Positions 53,216 to 64,000 of a stretch of DNA of 64,000 nucleotides are shown piece by piece. Every line of letters begins with the position of its first letter. Position 1 is the stretch's first letter. The DNA is from Pelecanus crispus (taxonomy: Eukaryota > Chordata > Aves > Pelecaniformes > Pelecanidae): contig NC_134675.1 in NCBI RefSeq assembly GCF_030463565.1, forward strand, positions 12,607,862 to 12,671,861, written 5' to 3'. The notes beneath the pieces were generated by a model that did not search any database, had not been told where the DNA came from, and saw nothing but the letters and a program-made list of their open reading frames with translations. Both the position numbers and the translations under genes were made by a program.

Positions 53216-55016
53216 TGTCATGGTTTAGCCCCAGCCAGCAACTAAGTACCATGCAGCCTCTCACTCACCCCCGCTACCCCGGTGGGATGGGGGAGAGAAT
53301 CGGAGGAGTAAGAGTGAGAAACACTCCTGGGTTGAGATAAGAACAGTTTGATAATTGAAATAAAGTAAAATAGTAATGATAATAGTAACAATATAATGAT
53401 GATGATGATAATAATAATAATAGTAAACAAAGCAAGTGATGCACAATGCAATTGCTCACCACCCGACGACCGATACCCAGACAGTTCCCGAGCAGCGATC
53501 GCTGCTCCCTGGCCAACCCCCCCTAGTTTATATATTGAGTATGACATCATATGGTATGGAATAGCCCTTTGGTCAGTTTGGATCAACTATTCTGGCTGTG
53601 CCCCCTCACAGTTTTCTTGTTTACCTGGCAGAGCATGGGAAGCTGAAAAGTCTTTGACTAGCATAAGCAGTACTTAGCAACAACTAAAACATCAGTGTGT
53701 TATCAACATTCTTCTTCTACTAAATCCAAAACACAGCACTATGCCAGCTACTAGGAAGAAAATTAACTCTCTCCCAGCCGAAACCAGGACAGTATCCACC
53801 CCTTATTCTGTACCATCTACATCATGCACAGGCCCTCCCCTTCCCAATGTGTTCTAATTAGTCACCACCACTTTCCCTATCTTGATATATACACACAGAT
53901 ATCATTCCCTTTGTCTATGGGCCATCCCTCTAAAATGTCCATTGAGTTCATTTATTCCATGACTTTGGGTTCCATCCGTCATCACAGTCTTTCAGAGCAG
54001 GAGAGGTGGTGTGCAGTGTTGGACTGTTGCATGCTGAAGCCAGTTCTCATTCCAACACGGTTTCATCAAAGTTCATTTTCATTAAGCTGGGCAATTCTTA
54101 CTGTAATACCATTGATGTGGCATATAGCAACCATAACATACAGTATTATATACTTAACACTAACATACTATATTATTATATTAACATTATACTATATTAT
54201 AATATTAACAAGCAGTTAAGAGATAACATACAGTCAAGAGATAGCATACAGTATTATATAGCAATTAACATCATAACATTCAGTTTATTGGCTATTTTCA
54301 CCCAAAATCAAATTCCCTTGAGGTACACATTGGACTTCCCCATCCTTTCGCATCACCCACCAAGTGCACCCAGGCCCCTGAGCAAAAGCAATCCCATGAA
54401 TGGGTTTGCCTTTGCCAGAGGGGGAAGTAACCCAGACTGTCTTCCCCAGCATATTTTTTATGTGCACTTTAATGCAGCCTCTCACTCACCCCTGCTACCC
54501 CGGTGGGATGGGGGAAGAGAATCGGACGAGTAAGAGTGAGAAACACTCCTGGGTTGAGATAAGAACAGTTTGATAATTGAAATAAAGTAAAATAGTAATG
54601 CTAATAGTAACAATATAATGATGATGATGATAATAATAATAATAATAGTAAACAAAGCAAGTGATGCACAATGCAATTGCTCACCACCCGACGACCGATA
54701 CCCAGACAGTTCCCGAGCAGCAATCGCTGCTCCCCGGCCAACTCCCCCCAGCTTATATACTGAGCATTATGTCATATGGTATGGAATAGCCCTTTGGTCA
54801 GTTTGGGTCAACTATTCTGGCTGTGCCCCCTCCCAGTTTCTTGTGCACCTGGCAGAGCATGGGAAGCTGAAAAGTCCTTGACTAGCATAAGCAGTACTTA
54901 GCAACAACTAAAAACATCAGTGTGTTATCAACATTCTTCTCATACTAAATCCAAAACACAGCACTATGCCTGCTACTAGGAAGAAAATTAACTCTATTCC
55001 AGCCGAAACCATGACA
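53216..55016 (-). mobile_element. Provirus P3: two LTRs around a 0.68 kb interior, with exact target-site duplication
   Basis: 3' LTR at 53216-53791, interior at 53792-54473 and 5' LTR at 54474-55016, all minus strand, flanked by CAGCA at 53211-53215 and 55017-55021. The interior is only the 3' end of pol and following sequence. The 5' LTR lacks about its last 38 bp, where it joins integrase-end sequence at about 54471-54474. Leader, gag, protease, RT and most of integrase are deleted. An AT-rich stretch at about 54140-54245 looks like local expansion of TATTATA motifs. Confidence 0.93.
54285..54470 (-). pseudogene. pol: P3 pol: last part of integrase
   Basis: The minus strand reads the integrase C-terminus (NMLGKTVWV, GPGCTWWVM, then the VPQGNLILGENSQ tail). 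The catalytic residues are gone. Confidence 0.85.
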
Positions 55017-56130
55017 CAGCATAATAAAAATACAACTTGGAGACCTGTAAAACATAGAAGGTTCATTTCTACTTTTAAGATGAGAATGAGAAGAAATAGT
55101 TGTCAACAGATGTATAGCCTGAGATGGACTAGCTAAAGCAAATATGGAACTTGGAAGAACTTTGAAAGTCAGTTTAGGTCATTTGTAGGATTAGGCAAAG
55201 CAAATTGAGTAGTCTGCTGGTATAAATTATATGTGTGAGACTGATTTTTATGTTGCATAGCACAATTGGCAAAGAGCCTACTTACTTGTAACATTTACAG
55301 CGCATGTGTCATGAAGCGAGAATACCTGAATGCTTGCTTTGAGTAGTTATCTCAATACTGAGAAAAAGACTCATGTTTTGTATATTAAAAATTCAGGTAT
55401 CTTTTCTTAGAGGTACTTAAAGGGGCAGAGAGAAACACTGGCGGGGAAAAAGCAGGAAAAGAAACTGAGGACTAAATGACATCCCAGTGTTTAATTACTT
55501 TCCCAGCATAAGCATCTCTCTTGAACCACTACTTTCTGCACACCACTTCAAGTATTCTTCCTTCAAGAAAGTCATTTCAGTTTTACTGACCTTTCAAATC
55601 AATGTCACAGCATCTCATTTTAACCTTGCACAAAACCATGTAACTTGAGAAGGTACGTCCTCCCCCATATCTTCATTTTTAGACATTTCAGGGCTAAACC
55701 CAAGAATGCAATCCAACAAAACAAAAACTGCTGCTGAACACAAAGTATTTATTTTTTCACCCCATCGCAGCACATTCCTACTATCTCTCTTGATGCCACA
55801 GTAGCATTTGTGTAGTCAACTAGGTGAGAACGTGGCCTGTCGAATGGCCAGTCTCTTCACCTGATTCACAGAGAATACGAACAAATTGCAGAGGCAGCAT
55901 GGAAAAGGGAAGGAACATGGTTGGAACAGAAAGCAAAAGGCAAGAGCATCCCCTTCAGTGATAACCGACACTTCAATGGACAAACTTGTTTCAAAACCTG
56001 AACAGTTTTCACAACCTGAATAGCTATGGCTACACGTATTCAGTTAGTCCAGCACGGCAGTACTCAGCAGTGGCGTGACTTCGTTCAGGCCACGATAGTC
56101 CACTGTTAGCCTCCACTCCCCATTAGACTT

Positions 56131-56478
56131 TCACACTGGCCATATGGGACTGTTAAAGGATGAGCGAGTCTTGCTGATCACTCCTTGGCTCTCCAGTCGA
56201 CGAATCAGCTTATGGATGGGAATCAGGGAGTCTCGGTTGGTGTGATATTGCTGCCAGTGCACTGTTGTGGTAGCGATTGGCACCTGTTGTTCTTCGACCT
56301 TCAGCAACCCTACAATCGAAGGGTCCTCCGAGAGACCGGGCAAGGTGGACAGATGTTTCCTTTCCTCTGTCTCCAAGGCAGCTGTACCAAAAGCCCACCA
56401 GTACCCTTTTGGGTCCTTGAAATACCCTCTCCTGAGGCAATCTATGCCAAGGATGCACGGAGCATCTGGGCCAGTCAC
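56131..56478 (-). pseudogene. pol: P4 protease end and RT start
   Basis: The frame runs from CILGIDCLRRG (protease) through a linker to the RT N-terminus (DSLIPIHKLIRRLESQGVIS, NSPIWPV). It keeps the YFKDPKG segment that P2 has lost. Just upstream the protease active site (ALVDTGAQC, about 56606-56632) is read in the same frame but is cut by extra stops. Confidence 0.85.
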
Positions 56479-56739
56479 AATGGAGTGCTTCTGCTACTCA
56501 TTCCCAGTTAGGCTCACTTCAGCCTCCAATACGGTTAGCTGTTGGGATCCCCCTGTCACTCCAGGAATACAGATGGGTTCTGTCCCTCTATAGCTTGATG
56601 GCATTAGGGTACACTGTGCACCGGTGTCCACTAGAGCCTTCTACTCCTGTGGGTCTGATGTGCCAGGTCATTGAATCCCCACAGTCCAGTAAACCCGGTT
56701 GTCCCTTTCCTCCACCTGGCTGGAGGCAGGGGCCCTCTA

Positions 56740-57141
56740 GTCCTGGTCATAGTATTCGTTGTTCACTTCCTGTAAATGTTAATCAGGAGTCCCTCTATTA
56801 AGATCAGAAGTAAGATCAGCCCTTCTACTCTGTCTGGGGAACTGCCCACTGGAAGGTGGAGCAGCAATTTTCCTCGAAGAACCCCCTTTTGTGACTGTTT
56901 TTCCTTGCAACTCATGCACCTGTGCCTCTAGGGTCAAGGTGGATTTTCCATACCACTTCCTCATGTCCTCTCCGTGATCACGCAGGTAAAACCACAGGAT
57001 GCCCCGTGGTGTGTATCCTCTATATCCTCTCTCTTGAGCAGAAGAACGCTGACTCCTAATGGCCAAGATATTGGTCCGTATAGGTGGAGAGCAGGACATA
57101 TTATCTTTGAGTTGCTGGACCTCCTGGGACAGTTTCTCCAC
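56740..57141 (-). pseudogene. gag: P4 gag C-terminal region
   Basis: A basic tail as in P2 (KIAAPPSSGQFPRQSRRADL). A TAA at 56779-56781 (TCA in P2) is a private lesion. The frame then continues to TAG 56737-56739, the same amber position as in P2, and beyond it into protease. Another gag piece lies at 57234-57437. Confidence 0.78.
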
Positions 57142-57599
57142 AGCTGAGACAAGGGAGGAAGAGATATTTTCTTAGTATTCCCGGCGTCGTCTAGCCACTT
57201 GTTCCACTGCTGGTGCCTCGTCATCTTTCCAGGTCAGTATTGCCAATTAGTTGGCATAGATGCTGGTGTGCTCTGTACCACCTTCCGCCACATGGGTCGT
57301 GTGTACCTGACTTCATCTGGATCTTTGGGTAACTGCTCATTGTTCAGGTCACTATAAATCACCTCCAGCATGCTCTCTACCATCCATTTGCCTGGGCGGT
57401 ATATAACATCTTCCTTGAAGGGATACCTTCCCTTCACGCTTGACAGGAGTTGCCTCCAGAGGCTGAGCGCTTTTGTCCCTTTTCCAATTGCTTTGTCAAT
57501 GCCCCCTTCCCTAGAAAGGGATTCCCAGCTGTTTGGCTTCCTTATCCTCTAATTCCTGGCTACTGGCCCTGTTATCCCAGCATGGGAGCAGCCGGGTGA

Positions 57600-58181
57600 C
57601 TATGTGCTCACCTGGACGATGACTTGACTGAAATCTTTTCGCATACCTCGCAGCTCACTCAGGGATAAGGATCCGGTGGTTTCCGTCTCATTTACTAGTT
57701 CTTCCTCCTCCTCCTCTCCTTGTGATGGCCCCATTTTTTCATCATCCCTTTCTAAACGAGCTGACTTTTGCTTCCAAGATTTCTTCTTGGGTATGTGGAC
57801 GACTGATACCAGCACAGGTTGGTTCTCTGGTTCAGCTGCAGTGCCTTTCACTGGGGTTTGAGTAACCACAATGCCTGTCGCGGGGGTTGGAGTAACCGCG
57901 ATGCCTGTCACCGGGGTTGGAGTAGCTGCAATATTCTTAAATAGTTTGTTAACCCTAAGCAAGACCTGACACATATTCAGGAGACATAGGAATAGGAACA
58001 TGCTGGTTTGAACATCCCAAGGATATTCAACATTCTCAAGAGCTATTTTAATTAGGCTGGAAAAGAAGGGGAAGATGGAGGAAGGTGTCTCCCCCATAGG
58101 TTGGCTCTCCAAGGAGGAAAAAAAAGTGTAATTATTAATAATTTCTGATAGATGGCTCCTGAAGTACAGAGTTGACGGCAA
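57600..58181 (-). pseudogene. gag: P4 gag N-terminal region with internal deletion and 30-bp repeats
   Basis: It shares ENVEYPWDV, PKKKSWKQKSARL, the acidic run and SLSELRGMRKDFS with P2/P1. Compared with P2 the central part (WAPPVFWNFTPEQ region and about 100 residues more) is absent, without breaking the frame. In its place TPTPVTG-type units repeat about three times (about 57850-57935). Confidence 0.78.
57850..57935 (-). repeat. About three 30-bp tandem units in P4 gag
   Basis: Units containing GGGGTTGGAGTAACC with ATGCCTGTC (plus strand) repeat with few changes. They encode a Thr/Pro/Gly/Val-rich decapeptide and preserve the frame. Confidence 0.85.
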
Positions 58182-58209
58182 TGCTCAGTACAAATACAAG
58201 ATTGATCTA

Positions 58210-58779
58210 TCCTGGTTTCGGCTGGGATAGAGTTAATTTTCTTCCTAGCAGCAGGCATAGTGCTGTGTTTTGGATTTAGTAGGAGAAGAATGTTGATAAC
58301 ATGCTGATGTTTTTAGTTGTTGCTGAGTACTGCTTATGCTAGTCAAGGACTTTTTCAGCTTCCCATGCTCTGCCAGGCGCACAAGAAACTGGGAGGGGGC
58401 ACAGCCAGAATAGTTGATCCAAACTGACCAAAGGGCTATTCCATACCATATGACGTCATGCTCAGTATATAAACTGGGGGGGGGGTGGCCGGGGAGCAGC
58501 GATCGCTGCTCGGGAACTGTCTGGGTATCGGTCGGCGGGTGGTGAGCAATTGCATTGTGCATCACTTGTTTCGTGTATCATTATTATTATTATCATTATT
58601 ATACTGTTACTATTAGCATTACTATTTTACTTTATTTCAATTATTAAACTGTTCTTATCTCAACCCAGGAGTGTTTCTCACTCTTACTCCTCCGATTCTC
58701 TCCCCCATCCCATCGGGGTAGGGGGAGTGAGCGAGCGGCTGCGTGGTGCTTAGTTGCTGGCTGGGGCTAAACCACGACA
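58210..58779 (+). mobile_element. Solo LTR nested in P4, exact target-site duplication
   Basis: Plus-strand LTR inserted in the minus-strand provirus, flanked by GATCT at 58205-58209 and 58780-58784. Its first bases are altered (ATCCTGG where the family has TGTCCTGG). CRE 58451-58458, TATATAAA 58466-58473 and the palindrome 58494-58511 are intact. P4 leader sequence lies on both sides. Confidence 0.92.
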
Positions 58780-59068
58780 GATCTCACGACCAATAATTTT
58801 ATCATACCATAAGCCAGTGTTACACAGTACAGCAAAGCAATAACCTTAATCCATCTCCCAGAGGTAATAAACAGCACATAAATACTGATAAACAGTATAT
58901 ATGGTATGTAAGGTTTTACATAACACAACTCTGAGAACAAATGCAACAACTCTGAGAGCAAGTAAATCAACATTGTGACCAGCGATTATTAAACTAATAT
59001 AACAAATGCTTATTAGAAATTTGTTTTAACACGCTCTGGTCAGATATGTTGTTATCTCAACCCTTCGA

Positions 59069-59086
59069 GCCCCACATTGGTCACCA
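59069..59086 (-). promoter_or_regulatory. Decayed primer-binding site of P4
   Basis: The minus strand reads TGGTGACCAATGTGGGGC, three substitutions from the P2 site, at the same distance from the LTR. Confidence 0.8.
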
Positions 59087-59094
59087 AAAAGGAC

Positions 59095-59679
59095 TGCTGT
59101 GGTTTAACCCCAGTCGGCAACTAAGCACCACGCAGCTGCTTGCTCATCCTCCCCACCCCGGTGGGATGGGGGAGAGAATTGGAAAAAAAATACGTAAAAC
59201 CCATGGGTTGAGATAAAGGCAGTTTAATAGGACAGAAAAGGAAGAGAAAGTAATAATAATAATAATGATAAAAGAATATACAGAACAAGTGATGCACAAT
59301 GCAATTGCTCACCACCCGCAGACCGATACCCAGACAGTTCCCGAGCAGCGATCGCTGCTCCCCGGCCACCCCCCCCCCAGTCAATCACTTCGCTCCCCGG
59401 TCAGCCCCCCCCAGTTTATATACTGAGCATGACATCATGTGGTATGGAATAGCCCTTTGGTCAGTTTGGATCAACTATTCTGGCTCTGCCCCCTCCCACT
59501 TTCTTGTGTACCTGGCAGAGCATGGGAAGCTGAAAAGTCCTTGACTGGCATAAGCAGTACTCAGCAACAACTAAAAACATCAGTGTGTTATCAACATTCT
59601 TCTCCTATTAAATCCAAAACACAGCACTATGCCTGCTACTAGGAAGAAAATTAACTCTATCCCAGCCGAAACCAGGACA
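59095..59679 (-). mobile_element. 5' LTR of P4
   Basis: It runs TGTCCTGGTTTCGG to CCACAGCA on the minus strand. The CRE is decayed (TGACATCA on the plus strand at about 59429-59436). The palindrome at 59343-59360 is intact. Confidence 0.92.
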
Positions 59680-62038
59680 TTGGCGAAGTAAGGAGGAGGG
59701 GCAGCAAAACTGTTACCATGGACTTCCGGAGGGCAGACTTTGGCCTGTTCGGGACACTGGTTGGGAAAGTCCCTTGGGAGGCAGACCTGAAAGGCAAAGG
59801 GGTCCAGGAAGGCTGGGCCTTCTTCAAGAAGGAAGTCTTAAAGGCACAGGAGCAGGCTATCCCCATGTGCCATAAGACAAACCGGCGGGGAAGACGACCG
59901 GCCTGGCTGAACAGGGAGCTTTTGGTGGGACTCAGGGGAAAAAAGGACAGTCTACTGCCATTGGAAGAAGGGGCAGGCAACTCTGGAAGAGTACACGGAT
60001 CTTGTTAGGTCATGCAGAGAGGAAAACAGAAAAGCAAAAGCCCAGCTAGAACTCAATCTGGCCACTGTTGTAAGAGATAAAAAATGTTTTTACAAGTACA
60101 TTGACAACAAAAAGAGAGCCAAGGCAAATCTCCATCCTTTGCTGGATGCAGGGGGGAACACTGCCACAAAGGATGAGGAAAAGGCTGAGGTACTTAACGC
60201 TGCCTTTGCCTCTGTCTTTAATAACCAGTCATCCCCAGGGTATTCAGATGCCTGAGCTGGAAGACAGGGACAGGGAGCAGAATGGAAACCCCATAAACCA
60301 GGAGGAAGCAGTTAATGACCTGCTACGCCACCTGGATGCTCACATGTCTATGGAGCCAGATGGGATCCACCCGAGAGTATTGAGGGAGCTGGCAGAGGAG
60401 CTTTCCAAGCCACTTTCCATCATCTATGATCTGTCAGCAGTCCTGGTTAACAGGGGAGGTCCCTGATGACTGGAGGCTTGCCAATGTGACACCCATCCAC
60501 AAGAAGGGCTGGAAGGAGGACCTGGGAAACTACAGGCCTGTCAGCCTGACCTCGGTGCCGGGGAAGATTATGGAGTGGTTCATATTGAGTGTGCTCAACA
60601 GGCAAGTGTAGATCAGCCAGGGGATCAGGCCCAGCCAGCATGGGTTCATGAAAGGCAGGTCCTGCTTGACCAACCTGATCTCCTTCTATGACCTGGTGAC
60701 CCGCCTGGTGGATGAAGGAAACGCTGTGGATGTCATCTACCTGGACTTTAGCAAAGCCTTTGACACCGTCTCCCACAGCATTCTCCTAGGGAAGCTGGCA
60801 GCTCATGGCTTGGAGGAGCGTACTCTTCGCTGGGTAAAAAAGTGGCAGGGTGGTCAAGCCCAGAGAGTTGTGGTAAATGGAGTTAAGTCCAGTTGGTGAC
60901 CAGTCACGAGCGGTGTTCCCCAGGGCTCTGTTTTGGGGCCAGCCTTGTTTAATATCTTTATCAATGATCTGGATGAGGGGATTGAGTGCACCCTCACTAA
61001 GTTTGCAGACGACACCAAACTTGGTGGGAGTGTCAATCTGTTCAAGGGTAGGATGGCCCTGCAGAGGGATCTGGACAGACTGGATCGATGGGCCAAGGCC
61101 AACTGTATGAGGTTCAACAAGGCCAAGTGCCAGGTCCTGCACTTGGGTCACAACAACCCCATGCAACGCTACAGGCTTGGGGAAGAGTGGCTGGAAAGCT
61201 GCCTGGCCGAAAAGGACCTGGGGGTATTGGTAGACAGCCGGCTGAACATGAGCCAGCAGTGTGCCCAGGTGGCCAAGAAGGCCAACAGCATCCTGGCTTG
61301 TATCAGGAATAGTGTGGCCAGCAGGAGCAGGGAGGTGATTGTCCCTCTGTACTCGGTGCTGGTGAGGCCACACCTGGAATACTGTGTCGTCCAGTTTTGG
61401 GCCCCTCAGTACAAGAAGGACATTGAGGTGCTGGAGCATGTCCAGAGAAGGGCAACAAAGCTGGTGAAGGGTCTAGAGCACAGGCCTTATGAGGAGTGGC
61501 TGAGGGAACTGGGGTTTGTTAGTCTGGAGAAGAGGAGGCTGAGGGGGAGACCTTATCACTCTCTGCAACTACTTGAAAGGAGGTTGTAGTGAGGTGGGTG
61601 TTGGTCTCTTCTCCCAAGTAGTTAGCAATAGGACAAGAGGAAATGGGCTCAAGCTGCGCCAGGGGAGGTTTAGATTGGATATTAGGAAAAATTTCTTCAC
61701 GGAAAGGGTAGTCAAGCACTGGAACAGGCTGCCCAGAGAGATGGTGGAGTCACCATCCCTGGAAGTGTTAAAAAAAACGGGTAGACGTGGCACTTTGGGA
61801 CATGGTTTAGTGGGCATGGTGGTGTTGGACTGATGGTCGGACTGATGATCTTAGAGATCCTTTCCAACCTTAATGATTCCTAGTTTTTACTTTCATTAAA
61901 AAAATAATCCTGCCACCAAGCCAGGAAATATGAAATTACTACTCTACCCTTAATTGGTTTAGTGGTGGACTTGGTAGTGTTAGCTTAATGGTTGGACTGG
62001 ATGATCTTTTCCAACCTAAACAATTCTATGATTCTATA
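59680..62038 (+). mobile_element. Longest CR1 copy in the window, with duplicated 3' tail
   Basis: It starts at the edge of the P4 LTR, so its left part was probably separated by that insertion. It includes the linker before RT (59718-60008, RRGRRPAWLNRELLVGL), RT, and a composite tail. Tail A (61800-61873) is followed by the linker CTAGTTTTTACTTTCATT to CTCTACCCTTAATT, and then tail B (61960-62038). The linker matches that of 695-1312. Confidence 0.94.
60101..61836 (+). pseudogene. CR1 ORF2 reverse transcriptase, several stops and frameshifts
   Basis: It has the same motifs as the 12 kb copy ([28 protein letters not shown]). TAG at 60609-60611 and TGA at 60897-60899 are shared with that copy. 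Private lesions include a frameshift near 60426-60440 and another near 61545 (AGGGGGAGACC). Identity between the two copies over 60578-61478 is very high. Confidence 0.92.
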
Positions 62039-63294
62039 ATGCCGTGTCAACATTTTCATTACGAGATAAAAAAATTCCACTCATTTCACTGTTCTCGCAT
62101 TAAAAGGAACAAGTTTTTCCATTTAGTACTTAACATATACTAACTGTAAATTGAAAGTCTCAGACACCGACTGCAGATGCTGCTAAAGCAGAAGTCCCAT
62201 TTAAACATCCAGCACAGGCAAAGCAGTTGTAATTAGCACTTCCTAAGCAATTAGTATAGATCAAACATCCATCTGGCATTTACCTCAACCTAGCCAATAA
62301 ATGTTATACCTGCCTTCTCCACTGTGCAATGTAGAATACATACTGAAATGGCAACATAATATGTATGGAATGCTTCTCTCATGGTAGAGACTGTCAAATA
62401 TGGAAGTGCCGGAGTAAAATCAAGTGTCTACTGAAGTCAAAAATGGAAGTGCAATGTGCTGTGCAAAAATTATTTGCTAAACAGAAAACTCATGGCACAG
62501 CCCATGTACAAAAGACACCTAGCCTGGCAGTTAAGGACTCTCTAACTAATACAACCACGATGCTATCTAGTAAGAACATAAAGGCAGATGACTAGAAAGT
62601 GTATAGCAATAAGTAGCTTACAAGTGCTTAAAAGAATATCAGCAATACAAAGATATGCAAAAAGCCCGATAGCCTAATTTCCTGGTGTGATGAATAAATC
62701 CTGTAACATCCACAAATAGTAAAAGACCTATGAGTGTTTAACAGCTCTCCATTTACAAAGATCTAGTTTACAAGGCATACTATTTTATTATCTTAATGGT
62801 CCATCACAAACAGGGGGAAGAAAAAAAAAAAAGAAGGGTTGAAATGCAGTATTTTAGTATAAGATATACAGGGGGAGGTGGGGAAGACTTGACATGCATA
62901 ATAGAGGTCTGCACTCACACTAACAGCTTAGTCATAGTACCACACACCTACATGCTCCTACTCATCCAGGCTTACATACGATGCACTTAGAGGAAGGGAA
63001 GTTGTGCACTATTTTATGTGTAACCTTGTAATTTTTATGTCTGAAACGTGTATATTAAATCATTTGCAGTAACATTTTATGAGAATTTCTGAAAGGAAAG
63101 AAAATAAATTACTGAAATCAATCTAAGACCTGTTTGCAAGCTGGGAAAAAACCAGTTAAAAGTGGCACATGATAAATTGACTATTTTTTTTTCTTTACTA
63201 AAAGTTATGAGAAAAGAGATTGAGAACGTTGTCTATGTAGAGGAAACTAAGCCATGTGTTTACTCCAGACTAGCTTCCCCTTCCCATCCTTCCA

Positions 63295-63949
63295 GTGGAT
63301 GAAAAACTGGACATGAGCCAGCAATGTGCACTTGCAGCCCAGAAAGCCAACCATATCCTGGGCTGCGTCAAAAGAAGTGTGGCCAGCAGGTCGAGGGTGG
63401 TGATTCTGCCCCTCTGCTCTGGTGAGACCCCACCTGGAGTACTGCATCCAGCTCTGGAGCCCTCAGCACAGGAAAGACATGGACCTGTTGGAGCGGGTCC
63501 AGAGGAGGGCCACAAAAATGATCAGAGAGATGGAACACCTCTCCTATGAGGAAAGGCTGAGAGAGTTGGGGTTGTTCAGCCTGGAAAAGAGAAGGCTCCA
63601 GGGAGACCTTATTGTGGCCTTTCAGTACTTAAAGGGGGCCTATAGGAAGGATGGGGACAGACGTTTTAGTAGGGCCTGTAGCAGTAAGACAAGGGGTAAC
63701 GGTTTTAAACTAAAAGAAGGTAGATTCAGACTAGATATAAGGAAGAAATTTTTTTACAATGAGGGTGGTGAAACACTGGAACAGGTTGCCCAGAGAGGTG
63801 GTAGATGCCCCATCCCTGGAAACATTCAAGATCAGGCTGGATGGGGCTCTGATCAACTTGATCTAGTTGAAGATGTCCCTGCTCATTGCAGCAGGGGTTG
63901 GACTAGATGACTTTTGGAGGTCTCTTCCAACTGAAACCATTCTACGATT
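63295..63949 (+). mobile_element. CR1 LINE 3' fragment
   Basis: ORF2 C-terminus from [20 protein letters not shown] to the 3' UTR, ending CCATTCTACGATTC. Small frameshifts occur, including one at the T run near 63750. It belongs to the same subfamily group as 3137-4832. Confidence 0.93.
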
Positions 63950-64000
63950 CCCCCAGTAATGCAACACAGAAGTGAATATGTGCTGTAGTAATTGTTTGCT

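Larger units (their letters stand above)
56050..59679 (-). mobile_element. Provirus P4: ERVL-like, 3' half missing, carrying a nested LTR
   Basis: Minus strand: 5' LTR (59679-59095), primer-binding site (59086-59069), leader, gag, protease and the start of RT. It breaks off in RT at about 56050, with no 3' LTR. A plus-strand solo LTR (58210-58779) sits in the leader/gag junction. On its right side CR1 sequence begins directly at 59680. Confidence 0.9.

Overview
This is a 64 kb piece of a bird genome. The evidence is many CR1 LINE copies with the avian ATTCTATGATTCTATG-type 3' end, several families of avian endogenous retrovirus (ERV) LTRs, and one vertebrate gene on the minus strand whose exons read as GOLPH3 (Golgi phosphoprotein 3). 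GOLPH3 is Z-linked in the birds I know of, so a Z-chromosome origin is likely but inferred. There is no bacterial-type operon, CRISPR array or phage.

Layout, left to right. 1-5071: the 3' half of a decayed class I (gammaretrovirus-like) provirus, split by two CR1 insertions. 5072-6884: unannotated. 6885-7990: a degenerate minisatellite running into a CpG island. 7991-23001: intergenic DNA with CR1 copies at 11941-13766 and 13961-14291, a 1.13 kb solo LTR with target-site duplication at 14332-15461, and a tRNA-Ile/CR1 chimeric SINE at 18963-19110. 23002-26270: a solo LTR next to a deleted minus-strand ERVL-like provirus (P1). 28410-46837: GOLPH3 3' UTR and exons 4, 3 and 2. Intron 3 holds the most complete ERVL-like provirus (P2, about 32322-38832). 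Intron 2 holds an ancient CR1/L3 relic. 46838 to the end: intron 1 of GOLPH3 (exon 1 lies beyond the window), with two more proviruses (P3 53216-55016, P4 56050-59679), a nested younger solo LTR (58210-58779) and several CR1 copies.

The only gene likely to make a host protein is GOLPH3. The visible exons give residues 76-298 by the family numbering, including the residues of the PI4P pocket. All other long reading frames are transposon-derived and broken.

The points most worth following are: the tRNA-Ile-headed, CR1-tailed SINE, fused at a shared CCCTGC; the duplicated 3' tail in some CR1 copies; nonsense codons shared by separate CR1 copies and by separate proviruses; an in-frame amber codon kept between gag and protease in two proviruses; an 18-bp perfect palindrome near the predicted RNA start of the ERVL-like LTRs; and provirus P2, whose 3' LTR lies in inverted orientation.
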